54,837 nucleotides of DNA from Methylobacterium thuringiense (GCF_022179645.1 NZ_BPRA01000020.1:1-54837); one strand, 5' to 3'; positions 22,312 to 32,239 are shown, counted from the first letter of the stretch. Program-made: numbers and translations. The notes: generated by a model not told the origin, from the letters alone.

Positions 22312-25300
22312 ATGCACACGTCGCACATCTTCACCATCCCGCCCGGCGCGCCGTTCCTGCCGACGCTCGCCGATGCGCTCGTCTCCGGCCGGCTCGTCGG
22401 CGATGTCGGCGGCGATCCGATCGCGCTGGCCGCGGTGACGATCTACCTGCCGACGCAGCGGGCGGTGCCGGCACTCTCGGCGATCCTGTCCGCGCGGCTC
22501 GGCGGGGCGACGCTGCTGCCGCGAATGATTCCGCTCGGCGAGGCCGACGAGGCAGAGCTCGATCTCGCGGCGAGCCCGTTGCTGGAGACGGCCGCGCAGG
22601 CGCTGAACCCGGCGATGCCGGCGCTGGAGCGGCGGCTGATCCTGGCGCGTCTCGTGCAGCGATGGGGCAAGGCGGTCGACCGTGCCCTGCTCCAGATCAG
22701 CGACGACGTGCCGTTCCGCGTGCCGTCCTCGCCAGCCGACGCCGTCTGTCTCGCGGCCGATCTCGAACGCCTGATGGACGCGCTCACCGTCGAGGGTCTG
22801 CCCTGGGACGATATCGGTGCGGCGGTCGAGGTCGAGTACTCGCGCTATTTCGGTCTGACCCTCGACTTCCTAAAGATCGCCGCCGAGAGTTGGCCCGGCA
22901 TCCTGGCGGAGCGTGGCCTGAGCGACCCGGTGGTGCGCTCGCGCCTGCTCGTGCTCGCCGAGGCCGACCGGCTGATCCGTGAAAGGCCGGCCGACCCGGT
23001 CATCGTCGCCGGCTCGACCGGCTCGGTCCCGGCGACGGCAAAACTCATCGCCGCCGTCGCCGGGCTGCCCCGCGGCGCCGTGGTGCTGCCGGGCCTCGAC
23101 CAGACCCTCGACACTGACGGTTGGGACGCGATCGAGACGGAGGACGAGATCGCCCACGGCCATCCGCAGGCGATCCTGCACCGGCTGCTCGGGCCGTTCG
23201 GCCTGAACCGCGACCGCGCGGATGTGATCCCGCTCGGCACCCCCTCCCCAGAGGCGACGGCGCGGCAAGACATGCTCTCGCAGGCGCTGCGGCCGGCAGA
23301 GACCACCGATGCCTGGGCGCGGATCGAGCCGGCCGCGCGGATCGACACCGCCCGGCGCGGGCTCGACGGCATCGCCGTGGCCGAATGCCTCGACGAACGC
23401 GAGGAGGCCTTGGTGATCGCGCTGGCTTTGCGCGAGACGCTCGAGACGCCCGGCGCCACCGCCGCCCTCGTCACGCCCGACCGGACGCTGGCCATGCGCG
23501 TTTCCGCCGATCTGGCGCGCTGGGGCATCGCGGCGGAGGATTCGGCTGGTGCGAGCCTCGCCCGCGCCCCCGCCGGCCGCTTCGCCCGGCTCGTGGCGGA
23601 GCTCGCCGTAGACGTTGGGCCAGCGCGAGTCGTCGCCCTGCTCGCGCATCCCTTCGTGCGGCTCGGGCTGACGCGCGGCGACGTCGTGCGGGGCGCGGCC
23701 GCCCTGGAAATCGGAGCCCTTCGGGGCCCTGCGCCGCGTGATGGCTTCGACGGACTGCGCGAGGCGCTTCGAAGCAACCGCGCCGCCACCGGCCGCGTGC
23801 CGCGCGCACGCCGCCGCCTCCGGCCGGTCGACTGGGAACTGGCCGAAGCCGTCGTGGAACGACTCGAGAAGGCCTTCGCCGGTTTCGCCGGCGGCGCGGA
23901 CGACGTAGGCAACCTCGTCACCGTCGCCGAGCACCACCGAGCGACCTGCGAAGAGCTGATGCGATGCGTGGCGGGCGACGCGGCCGGTGCGCCCGACGAT
24001 CCCTCGCTCGACACGCTCGACGGGCTGTTCGACGATCTCGGCTTCGCGTCCGGCGAGGAGTTGCCCGGATACCCGCGCGACTACCCCGCCTTCTTCACCG
24101 CGCTCGCCCGCGAACGCACCATCGTCGCAACGCCGCGGGCCGCGCATCCGCGCCTGCGCATCCTCGGCCTTCTCGAAGCGCGGCTGCTCCATGTCGATCG
24201 CATCGTGCTCGGTGGGCTCGACGAGGGCGTCTGGCCGATGCGCACCACCACCGACGCCTTCCTCAACCGGCCGATGCGCATCCGTGTCGGCCTGAACCCG
24301 CCGGAGCGGCGCATCGGCCAGAGTGCGCACGACTTCATGCAGGCCCTCGGCTGCCATGACGCCGTGATCACCCGCGCAGCCAAGCGCGAGGGCACGCCGA
24401 CGGTGCCCTCGCGCTTCCTGCAGCGGTTGGGGGCGTTTTCCGGTGGTGAGGCTTGGCAGGGCGCGATCACGGCCGGGCAGCAACTGCGCAGCTACGCCAC
24501 CGCCCTCGACAGCAGCGGCAACCTCCGCACGCCGCGCCTGACGCGGCCGGCGCCGAAGCCGGACCCGGCGCTGTTTCCGCGCCGTCTCAGCGTCACGCGG
24601 ATCGAGCGGCTTGTCCGCGACCCGTATTCGATCTTCGCAGAGTACGTGTTGGGGCTGGAGGCGCTCGATTCCCTGGCCGTGCCGCCGGGCGCGAGCGAGC
24701 GCGGGACCCTCGTCCATGACGTGATGGCGAAGTTCGTCGAGCATTTTCCGGATGCGATCGCGAACCCGGCGCAGGCCGAGGCGCAGCTGAGGGAACTCGC
24801 GACGACGGGCTTCGCCAGGATCCGGCAAGACCATCCCGCGCTCTATGCCGAGTGGTTTCCACGTTTCGAGCGGATGGCCGCGAGCTTCCTCGCCTGGGAA
24901 CGCGCGCGCCGGCCCGACATCGCGCAGATCCGGCCGGAGATCTCGGGCAAATGGGCGATCCCGCTCGGCTCTGAGACCTTTACCCTCTCGGGTCAGGCCG
25001 ACCGGATCGAAGCGCGGCGCGACGGGACCTTCTGCATTATCGACTTCAAGACCGGCGTGCCGCCGAGCAACAAGACGGTGTTTGCCGGATTCTCGCCGCA
25101 GCTCACGCTGGAAGCCGCGATGCTGATGCACGGGGCCTTCGACGGGTTGAAGGCGAACAGCGTGCCGGAGCTGCTCTACGTCCATGCCTCGGGCGGGCGC
25201 GAGCCGTTCCGGCCGGTCCCGGTGAAGCCACCGCAGGGCGAGGCGCGCACCGTGGACGGGATCGTCGAGGAGCATGTCGCGCGGCTGCGCGGGCTGATCG

Positions 25301-25437
25301 CGCGCTTCCTCACCGGCGAGGCGGCCTATGTCTCGCGGCCCTACCCGCAATATGCGCGCGCCTACAACGAGTACGACCACCTCGCCCGCGTGCTGGAATG
25401 GTCGCTCGCCGGAGAGGAGCCATCAGGCCCGTCGTAG
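22312..25437 (+). CDS. addB: Double-strand break repair protein AddB
   Basis: A 1041-residue subunit of the AddAB helicase-nuclease, which resects DNA double-strand ends and loads RecA. The N-terminal two thirds are the inactive helicase-like region (TIYLPTQRAVPALS, IVLGGLDEGVWP); the C-terminal PD-(D/E)XK nuclease contains GQADRIE and IIDFKTG with Asp911 and Lys913. Length matches alphaproteobacterial AddB. It follows murU by 38 bp. The usual partner gene addA, normally next, is absent: the following gene is murJ on the opposite strand, whose 3' end overlaps addB by 15 bp. Confidence 0.93.
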   Translation: MHTSHIFTIPPGAPFLPTLADALVSGRLVGDVGGDPIALAAVTIYLPTQRAVPALSAILSARLGGATLLPRMIPLGEADEAELDLAASPLLETAAQALNPAMPALERRLILARLVQRWGKAVDRALLQISDDVPFRVPSSPADAVCLAADLERLMDALTVEGLPWDDIGAAVEVEYSRYFGLTLDFLKIAAESWPGILAERGLSDPVVRSRLLVLAEADRLIRERPADPVIVAGSTGSVPATAKLIAAVAGLPRGAVVLPGLDQTLDTDGWDAIETEDEIAHGHPQAILHRLLGPFGLNRDRADVIPLGTPSPEATARQDMLSQALRPAETTDAWARIEPAARIDTARRGLDGIAVAECLDEREEALVIALALRETLETPGATAALVTPDRTLAMRVSADLARWGIAAEDSAGASLARAPAGRFARLVAELAVDVGPARVVALLAHPFVRLGLTRGDVVRGAAALEIGALRGPAPRDGFDGLREALRSNRAATGRVPRARRRLRPVDWELAEAVVERLEKAFAGFAGGADDVGNLVTVAEHHRATCEELMRCVAGDAAGAPDDPSLDTLDGLFDDLGFASGEELPGYPRDYPAFFTALARERTIVATPRAAHPRLRILGLLEARLLHVDRIVLGGLDEGVWPMRTTTDAFLNRPMRIRVGLNPPERRIGQSAHDFMQALGCHDAVITRAAKREGTPTVPSRFLQRLGAFSGGEAWQGAITAGQQLRSYATALDSSGNLRTPRLTRPAPKPDPALFPRRLSVTRIERLVRDPYSIFAEYVLGLEALDSLAVPPGASERGTLVHDVMAKFVEHFPDAIANPAQAEAQLRELATTGFARIRQDHPALYAEWFPRFERMAASFLAWERARRPDIAQIRPEISGKWAIPLGSETFTLSGQADRIEARRDGTFCIIDFKTGVPPSNKTVFAGFSPQLTLEAAMLMHGAFDGLKANSVPELLYVHASGGREPFRPVPVKPPQGEARTVDGIVEEHVARLRGLIARFLTGEAAYVSRPYPQYARAYNEYDHLARVLEWSLAGEEPSGPS

Positions 25438-26952
25438 CCTGACGCCGCAGGCGGCCAGCACCGCGGCAAGCGTTCCGCCATAGGCGATGGCGCCCGCGGT
25501 GCCGAGCACGGCGAGCACCGCGATCTCGCGCAGATGCGGCAGCGCCGGCACGACGCTGTCGGCGAAGGGCAGTCCATAGACCGCGAGCAACGCCAGGACG
25601 ATGCAGGCGATCGTCACGCCGAGCACGGTCACGCCGAGGGTTCGCCCCGGTGCAGTCCAGCCGCGCCTCAAGGCAAGGCCGTAGAGCAGCACGAGATTGA
25701 TCCACTGGCCGACCGCCGTTGCCAGCGCCAGGCCGGTGACGCCGTAGGGGCCGGTGAGGACGAGCTTCAGCAGCACGTTGACGGCGATGCCGGTGAGCGA
25801 GGCGACGAGCGGCGTCACCGTGTCCTGGCGCGCGTAGAAGCTTGCCACGGCGCTGCGCACCAGCACCACCGCCGGCAGCGCGAGGCCGTAGGCGGCGAGC
25901 ACGGAGGCCGAGCGCGCGGCGTCTTCCGCAGAGAAGGCGCCACGCTGGAACAAAGCGGCCATGATCAGCCCCGGCAGCGTCAGGAAGGCCACCGTGAACG
26001 GCGCCGAGAGCGCCAGCGAGAACCCGGCCGCACGGTTCTGTGCCGCATGCGCGCCGACGGCGTCTCCAGCAGCGAGCCGGCGGCTCATCTCGGGGAGCAG
26101 CACCGTGCCGGCCGCGATGGCGATGACGCCGAAGGGCAGCTGGTAGAGCCTGTCCGCATAGTACAGCGCCGAGACCGCGCCGACGGGCAGAAAACTCGCG
26201 ATGATGGTGTCGGCGAAGGAGGCGATCTGGAAGCCTGCCGAGCCGATCACGGCGGGCCCGAGCACCTTGAAGAACCGCCGCATGTCGGGATCGCGCAGGG
26301 TCGGGCGCGTCGGGCCGGGTGCGAAACCGCCCCGCCGGCAGGCCCACCAGACCAGCGCGAATTGCAGCACGCCGGAAACTGTCACGCCCCAGGCGGCGGC
26401 ATAGGCGGCGTTCGGAAACAGGAAGGCCAGCGCCAGCGCGACCAGCATGGCGAGATTCAAGAGAACCGGCGCGCCGGCCGCCACGGCGAAGCGGCGATGC
26501 GCGTTCAGGACGCCGGAGAACAGCGTCACCAGCGTCATGAACAGCAGGTAGGGGAAAGTGATCCGCGTCAGCGACACGGCGAGGTCGAACCGGGCGGGAT
26601 CGTCCGAAAAGCCCGGCGCTAGGGCCTTCACCACCCACGGCATCGCCGGCCAGGCCAGCGCCAGCAGGAGCACCTGCACGATCAGCATCAGTGTGAACAC
26701 GCGGTCGGCGAACGCTTTCGCAGCACCCGCCGCGCCGGCCTCTTCCAGCCGCGCATAGGCCGGGACGAAGGCGGTGTTGAAGGCGCCCTCGCCGAAGATC
26801 GCGCGAAAATGGTTCGGCAGACGGAAGGCGACGACGAAGGCGTCGGCGATCGGTCCGGCACCCATGATCGCAGCCATCACCACGTCGCGAGCGAAGCCGG
26901 TGACCCGCGAAACCAGCGTCCAGCCGCCGACGGAGAGGATCGCGCGGATCAT
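25423..26952 (-). CDS. murJ: Lipid II flippase MurJ
   Basis: A 509-residue inner-membrane protein of the MOP exporter superfamily that flips lipid II to the periplasmic face for peptidoglycan synthesis. The 14-helix pattern is complete, with family motifs FARDVVMAAIMGAG, FRLPNHFRAIFGEGAFNTAFVP and YADRLYQLPFGVIAIA. ATG 26952 (MIRAILSVGGWTLVSRVTGF) is the family start; the longer reading frame to 27105 adds 51 unrelated residues. It converges on addB with a 15-bp overlap and lies downstream of sodB on the same strand, separated by the sodB terminator. Confidence 0.95.
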   Translation of the reverse strand: MIRAILSVGGWTLVSRVTGFARDVVMAAIMGAGPIADAFVVAFRLPNHFRAIFGEGAFNTAFVPAYARLEEAGAAGAAKAFADRVFTLMLIVQVLLLALAWPAMPWVVKALAPGFSDDPARFDLAVSLTRITFPYLLFMTLVTLFSGVLNAHRRFAVAAGAPVLLNLAMLVALALAFLFPNAAYAAAWGVTVSGVLQFALVWWACRRGGFAPGPTRPTLRDPDMRRFFKVLGPAVIGSAGFQIASFADTIIASFLPVGAVSALYYADRLYQLPFGVIAIAAGTVLLPEMSRRLAAGDAVGAHAAQNRAAGFSLALSAPFTVAFLTLPGLIMAALFQRGAFSAEDAARSASVLAAYGLALPAVVLVRSAVASFYARQDTVTPLVASLTGIAVNVLLKLVLTGPYGVTGLALATAVGQWINLVLLYGLALRRGWTAPGRTLGVTVLGVTIACIVLALLAVYGLPFADSVVPALPHLREIAVLAVLGTAGAIAYGGTLAAVLAACGVRLRRA

Positions 26953-27147
26953 ATTTTGCGACAGACGCAGGGCGAGAGGGAGGGTTCGGTGCGCACGTGC
27001 CGTCTCACCTTCACCGTCCTGGTTCCCAACACGGACCCTCATCTTGAGGTGGGTTGGTTGGACGAACCACCGCGTGCTGATCAGGCGAAGGTCTAAGCTC
27101 GGCAAGGCGCCGTGCGCAAGCCGAGCGATCCGCCGACAAAAACGAAA

Positions 27148-27177
27148 GAAGCCGCACCTCCGAAGAGGAGCGGCTTC
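27148..27177 (-). terminator. Rho-independent terminator of sodB
   Basis: On the minus strand, GAAGCCGCTCCTC and GAGGTGCGGCTTC pair with one mismatch around a TTCG tetraloop, followed by the T-rich TTTCGTTTTTG. It lies 37 bp after the sodB stop and ahead of murJ. Confidence 0.88.
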
Positions 27178-27213
27178 ATTGGCAACCCGCCGAAAAGTCG
27201 GAGAGGAGCCGGC

Positions 27214-27810
27214 TTACTTGGCTTCGCCGTAAAGCTTCTCGACGTATTCCCAGTTCACCAGGTTCTCGACGAAGGCCTTGAGGTAGTCGGGGCGGCGGTT
27301 GCGGTAGTCGATGTAGTAGGAGTGCTCCCAGACATCGACGCCGAGGATCGGCTTGGCGCCGTGGACGAGCGGGTTCTCGCCGTTCGGGGTCTTCTGGATG
27401 ACGAGCTTGCCGTCCTTGACCGCGAGCCACGCCCAGCCGGAGCCGAACTGGCCGATGCCGGCTTGGATGAAGTCGGCCTTGAACTTCTCGTAGCCGCCGA
27501 GGTCCTCGTCGATCTTCTTCGCGATCTCGGCCGGGGGCTGTCCGCCGCCGTTGGGCTTCAGCCAGTTCCAGAAATGGAGGTGGTTGAAGTGCTGCGCCGC
27601 GTTGTTGAACAACGGCTGGTTCGAGCCGTGCGAGGCCTTGACGATCTCCTCGAGGCTCTTGCTTTCGAGTTCGCTGCCCTCGAGCAGCTTGTTGGCCGTG
27701 TCGACATAGGTCTTGTGGTGCTTGTCGTGGTGAAACTCGAGAGTCTCCTTCGACATGTACGGACCCAGCGCGTCGTAGGCGTAGGGAAGCTCGGGAAGGG
27801 TCAGGGTCAT
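27214..27810 (-). CDS. sodB: Iron superoxide dismutase
   Basis: A 198-residue cytoplasmic enzyme that dismutates superoxide to peroxide and oxygen. Metal ligands are His27 (EFHHDKHH), His77 (FNHLHFW), Asp159 and His163 (GVDVWEHSYY). Gln73 in NNAAQHFNH is at the position typical of Fe-type enzymes, whereas Mn-types carry that glutamine later, so the Fe form is favoured; cambialistic use cannot be excluded. The N-terminus LPELPYAYDALGPYMS and length are standard. It is a single-gene unit with its own terminator. The manganese catalase at 38849 is another oxidative-stress enzyme in the window. Confidence 0.95.
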   Translation of the reverse strand: MTLTLPELPYAYDALGPYMSKETLEFHHDKHHKTYVDTANKLLEGSELESKSLEEIVKASHGSNQPLFNNAAQHFNHLHFWNWLKPNGGGQPPAEIAKKIDEDLGGYEKFKADFIQAGIGQFGSGWAWLAVKDGKLVIQKTPNGENPLVHGAKPILGVDVWEHSYYIDYRNRRPDYLKAFVENLVNWEYVEKLYGEAK

Positions 27811-28080
27811 TCAGATCACTCCGTGTCGGTTGAGCCCCGGGGCGGAGAGCGGTCGGCGCGCATCGGATAGGCGCGCGGCCTCTCGGGGCGACGAATGTGT
27901 AGGTAAGTCACGCATCCGTCTCGGCAACGCCGCCATGCGGCATAAGCGTCGCGCCGCCCTCTCTCGGACGGACTGATGGCTGTGCGCAAGCGCACCGTTC
28001 GATTTTGAAAAAGCAGGTCGGGGCTTTATCGTCGCCTCAGTCATGCTGCGGCCGTCGCCGCCGTCGTATCCGAGTATCCC

Positions 28081-29022
28081 ATGGTCATCGCGCTGTTCGC
28101 GCTCAGTCTCGTCATGATCGTCGGCGGCGCCGCCGCGGTGGTGCAGGGCTTCCCCTACGTCCGCCTCGAAAGCGGACTCGCCATGGTCATCGGCGGCACC
28201 ACGGCCGCCTCGGCAGGTGCGGTACTGCTCGGCATCGCCGCCGCGATCCTGCAGATGAAGAGGCTCGCCGGCGCCCTCGGGCATCGCGGCGACGCGACGA
28301 CCGGCGAGGTCGCGTTCGTCCCGCCCCCCGGCAAGGCCGGTCCGGCTCCCTCCGTCCCGGAGTTCCGGGCGCCGGCCTTCGAGGCGACCGCTCCCGTCGC
28401 CACCGAACCGGCGACGGCCACGGCCGGCGCGGCGGGTCTCGCGGGCATCAGCCTCGGCGGCATGCGCGATCTCCTCGGCAGCGGGGACGACCGCTCGACG
28501 GCCGATCCCCAGCAGGGCCGCTCCATGGAGATCGAGCCTCCGCTACCGAACCTGCTGCCCCCGGCCGCTTCCGGCGAGTCAATCTCGCCCGACGAAGACC
28601 TGTTCGCCTCGCCCGGCGATCGTCCCGGCCACGGCCCGAGGGCGGCGGCCGACGCGTTGCCGGAAAATCTCGCCGACGCATCGCCCGACGACGCGCGGGA
28701 GACCGATCCGGCCCAGGAGGAACTCGCTTTGAGGCCGTCCCTCGACGGGCCTTCCGCTTCCTCCGAACCCGAGGTCGAGCCCCCCGCAGTGGAACTACCG
28801 CCTGCCCCGCTCGAAGAGCCGGCGGAACAGGCGGACGAGCCGAAATCCGAAGCGCTGCAGGTCGTCGGCACCTACGCGTCGGGCGCCAACACCTATGTGA
28901 TGTTCGCCAACGGCACGATCCAGGCGGACACGCCGCGCGGACAGTTCACCTTCCAGTCCCTCGACGAGCTCAAGCAGTTCGTGGATTCCGGCGGCGAGGC
29001 CAACGCGCGCGGAGCGGCTTGA
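28081..29022 (+). CDS. Two-helix membrane protein with conserved-looking C-terminal domain, unknown function
   Basis: A 313-residue protein without a recognised family. Two hydrophobic helices (about 3-22 and 33-60) are joined by a short loop containing VRLESGLAMVIGGTTAAS. A long acidic, Pro/Ser-rich and probably disordered stretch follows (about 65-258). The C-terminal 50 residues look folded and glycine/aromatic-rich: YASGANTYVMFANGTIQAD, then TPRGQFTFQSLDELKQF. A tethered cytoplasmic or periplasmic domain is likely. It is transcribed divergently from sodB, alone. What the C-terminal domain binds is unknown. Confidence 0.75.
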   Translation: MVIALFALSLVMIVGGAAAVVQGFPYVRLESGLAMVIGGTTAASAGAVLLGIAAAILQMKRLAGALGHRGDATTGEVAFVPPPGKAGPAPSVPEFRAPAFEATAPVATEPATATAGAAGLAGISLGGMRDLLGSGDDRSTADPQQGRSMEIEPPLPNLLPPAASGESISPDEDLFASPGDRPGHGPRAAADALPENLADASPDDARETDPAQEELALRPSLDGPSASSEPEVEPPAVELPPAPLEEPAEQADEPKSEALQVVGTYASGANTYVMFANGTIQADTPRGQFTFQSLDELKQFVDSGGEANARGAA

Positions 29023-29239
29023 GAGGCGGCAAAGTCCGGCCATGTCGGTCGGCACTCCCCTTTCTCGGACGCCCATAGCGTGAGTGGAAGGCGATCCAGG
29101 GAGAAAGAGTGCCGCGACGGCGCCTCGATAGGACGGCGTCGAGACTTCGACTTTTGCGCGGGGCCCCGGTTCGGGTTCCGCTGACGCTTCACCCATTCCG
29201 GGATGGGCCTTAGTCCGACGAAGGGCTCGGCTGAATCCT

Positions 29240-31003
29240 TCAAACCAGCGGGTTGAGCGCCGCGTTTCGGGCCGGCAGCGGCGCCAGCATGGAGAGGCGA
29301 AATCCCTCGGGAGCGTATTCGCTGCGGACTTCGGCCTGGACCTGGGTGGTCAGCACCCGCTGCAGCAGACGGGAGCCGAAGCCCTGGCGCGACGGGACGG
29401 AGACCGGCGGCCCCTCGCTCTCGCACCACGCGAACTGCAGGATGCCGGCTTCGCCCCCGGGGACGATCGACCAGCTGACCGTGATGCGGCCCTGGCGGGT
29501 CGAGAGCGCGCCGTACTTGGCGGCGTTGGTGGTGAGCTCGTGGATCGCCATACCGATCGGCACCGCGATGTCCGAGGGCAGGTCGACCACCGGGCCAATG
29601 AGGGAAACACGCGATTCGAGGCTGCCGTCCTCCTCGGTCTCGATGTAGGGCGTGAGCTCGTTCACCAGCAGGCCGTGCAGCTTCGCCGTCTGCCAAGTGT
29701 CCTCGGTGAGCACCGAATGCGTGTGCGACAGCGATTTGATGCGGCCGACGAAGGCCTCGTAGAAGTTGTCGATGCTGCTTGCCGTCCGCGCCGTCGAGCC
29801 GACGATCGCCTGCACCGTCGCGAGCGTATTCTTCACGCGGTGATGCAGTTCGCGGATCAGCAGGGTCTGGCGCTCCTGAGCCTGGAGGCGGTCGGTGACG
29901 TCAGCCACGACCCCGATCAAGCGCCGCGGCAGCCGGTCCGGCTCGTCGCGCTCGAAGCGGCCGGCCATCTCGATGCTCCGCCATGCGCCGGTGCCGAAAT
30001 GCCGGATCCGGCCCGAGACCTTCAGGATGCCGTCCTCGCGCAGCGCCTTGGTGATCGCGCGGCGGACATGGGGGCGGTCCTCGGGGTGCAGGAAGCGGTT
30101 GAGGAACTCGCCCTTTCCGACGCCGCCCTCCTCCGCCCGGCGGCCGAAGATCTCGAACATGCGTTCGTTCTCCCAGACCGCAGCATCATCGAGCAGGTGC
30201 CATTCGAAGATGCCGAGCGACGCAAGGGACGTCGCGACGCGCAGGCGCTGCTCGCGCTCGCGCAGCAGCTTCTGCGCCTCGATGCGCCTGGTCACGTTGC
30301 GGACGATGCCGACCATGCCGGTGAGCGTGTCGTCGGCGCCGTAGGTCGGCGCGCCGCGCACACCCACCGCGACCTCCATGCCGTCGTTGCCGCGGGTGAA
30401 GCGGCTCTCGAACTCCCAGGGCTCACGTCGCGCGAGTGCCGCCGCCACGATTCCGTGGATGCGCTCGTGATCCTCGGAGACGAATCCCGTCTGCATCGTC
30501 GACCAGCGCGCCGAGCGGCCTGCGGGATAGCCTAGGATCCGGCCGGCGCGGCGCGAGAGCGAGACCTGTCCGCTGGTCGCCTCCCAGCGCCATTCGCCGA
30601 GGCCGGCGGCGACGAGGGCGTCGCGGTTCTGCTCGGCACGAACCAGTTCGTCCGCGTCCACCGGCTCGACCACGGCGACGAGGTCGGCATCGCCGCGGCC
30701 GTCATGGGGCGCAGGCGTGATGGTCAGGCGCAGATCGACGCCGTTACCGTCGGCACGGCGCCAGCGGCGGATGCCGGGCGCAAGCACCGGCGTGCGGTCG
30801 GTCAGGAGGTTGGTGACGGGCGCGCCGGCAAGGCTGCCGGGCATGTAGCCGAGCAGACGGCAGAGGAAAGGGTTGACGTCGCGCAGGGTTCTCCCATCCG
30901 CGGCGATCAGCGCCAAGCCTATGGACGCTCCCGCGAAAACCGCCTCGTGCAGACCGGGGGCACGGAGGTCCGCCCCTCGGTCGTCCTCGCCGCTATTGTC
31001 CAA
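29240..31003 (-). CDS. PAS-domain HWE-family sensor histidine kinase
   Basis: A 587-residue soluble sensor kinase. Three PAS-like domains run from about residue 15 to 365 (first: SIGLALIAADGRTLRDVNPFL; later ones end VGIVRNVTRR and IGVVADVTDR). The HWE core follows: phospho-accepting His387 in RELHHRVKNTL, HELTTNAAKYGALS, and the WCESEGP box. No transmembrane helix, so it senses a cytoplasmic cue. HWE kinases often drive the general stress response through PhyR, but no phyR or sigma gene is adjacent. The start is uncertain: TTG 31003 has a GAGG site; the frame stays open to 31195, with ATG 31093 as another choice. Confidence 0.88.
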   Translation of the reverse strand: MDNSGEDDRGADLRAPGLHEAVFAGASIGLALIAADGRTLRDVNPFLCRLLGYMPGSLAGAPVTNLLTDRTPVLAPGIRRWRRADGNGVDLRLTITPAPHDGRGDADLVAVVEPVDADELVRAEQNRDALVAAGLGEWRWEATSGQVSLSRRAGRILGYPAGRSARWSTMQTGFVSEDHERIHGIVAAALARREPWEFESRFTRGNDGMEVAVGVRGAPTYGADDTLTGMVGIVRNVTRRIEAQKLLREREQRLRVATSLASLGIFEWHLLDDAAVWENERMFEIFGRRAEEGGVGKGEFLNRFLHPEDRPHVRRAITKALREDGILKVSGRIRHFGTGAWRSIEMAGRFERDEPDRLPRRLIGVVADVTDRLQAQERQTLLIRELHHRVKNTLATVQAIVGSTARTASSIDNFYEAFVGRIKSLSHTHSVLTEDTWQTAKLHGLLVNELTPYIETEEDGSLESRVSLIGPVVDLPSDIAVPIGMAIHELTTNAAKYGALSTRQGRITVSWSIVPGGEAGILQFAWCESEGPPVSVPSRQGFGSRLLQRVLTTQVQAEVRSEYAPEGFRLSMLAPLPARNAALNPLV

Positions 31004-31285
31004 GACGCAACCTCGTTCGGCGGGCTTCCGACCGTGCCGTGGCGCGGAAGATGGGATGCTCGCAGGCCCTGTCCAGCGGGGCGGGCGCACCATGAACGCC
31101 GGGACGGGCCACGGCAAGGCTTCGCCCGCCGCGGCTCCAAGACCGACGGCCGCAAGCTCGGATTCTTCAAGCCGTCGGCACGCGCGAATGCGCATCGCCG
31201 CGCGCAGTCGGATGTCTGCAGACTGTGCATACTTGTCTGCATGCGACGGCAGCTCGGAAGGCGTCGGACGGAAGGGCCACTGCTA

Positions 31286-32239
31286 TCAAGCCCCGCTCCC
31301 GGCGCGCAGAAGGCGCGGCGTCGCGCTGGCCAGCATCCGTCCGGCCCGCAGGACGGCAACCGCCTCCCCCGGGGAACGACGCGCCAGAGCATGCAGGATC
31401 CGGATCGGCATCTGCCCGAGGAAGGCGCCCGCCAGCACGGCGAGAGCCGCGACCCGCCCATGGTGCTTTGCCGTAAACAGCACCTGCGAACGCAGAAAGT
31501 AGAACAGGCGCCGGTCCCTGACCTGTCCGGTGGTGCCCTGGCCGCGATGCAGCACTACGGCGTCGGCCGCATGGTTCACGCTGCGGCCGCTCGCCAGCAC
31601 GCGGACGCAGAGGTCGGTATCCTCGAAATAGACGAAGAAGCGCTCGTCGAAGCCGCCGAGGCCCTCGAAGAGCGGACGCGGCATCATCAGGAACGCGCCC
31701 ATCACAGCGTCGACCGGGCGGCTGTCGGCATGGTCCCACTCGGTCATGAAGTGCTGGCGCACGAGCCGCGGCAGCAGCCGGTCGAGCATTGCTGCATTCG
31801 CGACGAGGCCGCAGGCCGTGGGCGTGCGGGCGCAGGTGCGGTGGGTCGTGCCATCCTCGTCCACGAGCCGGGCGCCGACGATCCCCGCGTCGGGGCGAGA
31901 ACGGAAGGCGGCGAGCGCCGCCGGGATGCCGTCGCGCGTCGCCTCGGTGTCGGGGTTGAGAAACAGGATCGTGCCGCTCCGGCCGAGGGCAGCGCCCTGG
32001 TTGCAGGCCTTGCCGAAGCCGAGATTGTCCGGGTTGGACAGGACGGTGAGGGCGAGGCGCTCGGCGTCGAGGCCCTCGGCCGAGCCGTCGGAGGAGGCGT
32101 TGTCGACCACGACGACGTGCAGGTCAGCGGCGTTGGCGCTGGCGGCGAGGCTCCGGATGCAGGTGCGCAGCTGGTCGCCGGCATTCCAGTTGACGATGAC
32201 GACGTCGATGCGGCGCGGATCGTCTCCCGCGATCGTCAT
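31286..32239 (-). CDS. GT2 family glycosyltransferase (rhamnosyltransferase-like)
   Basis: A 317-residue GT-A fold glycosyltransferase. The N-terminus VDVVIVNWNA-type strand (IDVVIVNWNAGDQL), DNASSDGS, NLGFGKACNQG and the metal-binding NPDTEA are typical of family 2; GAFLMM and GGFDERFFVYFEDTDLC define the acceptor side, and a hydrophobic C-terminal region may associate with the membrane. It probably adds a sugar to a polysaccharide such as O-antigen or exopolysaccharide; the exact sugar cannot be read. Its ATG overlaps the stop of the upstream glycosyltransferase (ATGA), so the two are translationally coupled as the last genes of a four-gene operon. Confidence 0.88.
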   Translation of the reverse strand: MTIAGDDPRRIDVVIVNWNAGDQLRTCIRSLAASANAADLHVVVVDNASSDGSAEGLDAERLALTVLSNPDNLGFGKACNQGAALGRSGTILFLNPDTEATRDGIPAALAAFRSRPDAGIVGARLVDEDGTTHRTCARTPTACGLVANAAMLDRLLPRLVRQHFMTEWDHADSRPVDAVMGAFLMMPRPLFEGLGGFDERFFVYFEDTDLCVRVLASGRSVNHAADAVVLHRGQGTTGQVRDRRLFYFLRSQVLFTAKHHGRVAALAVLAGAFLGQMPIRILHALARRSPGEAVAVLRAGRMLASATPRLLRAGSGA

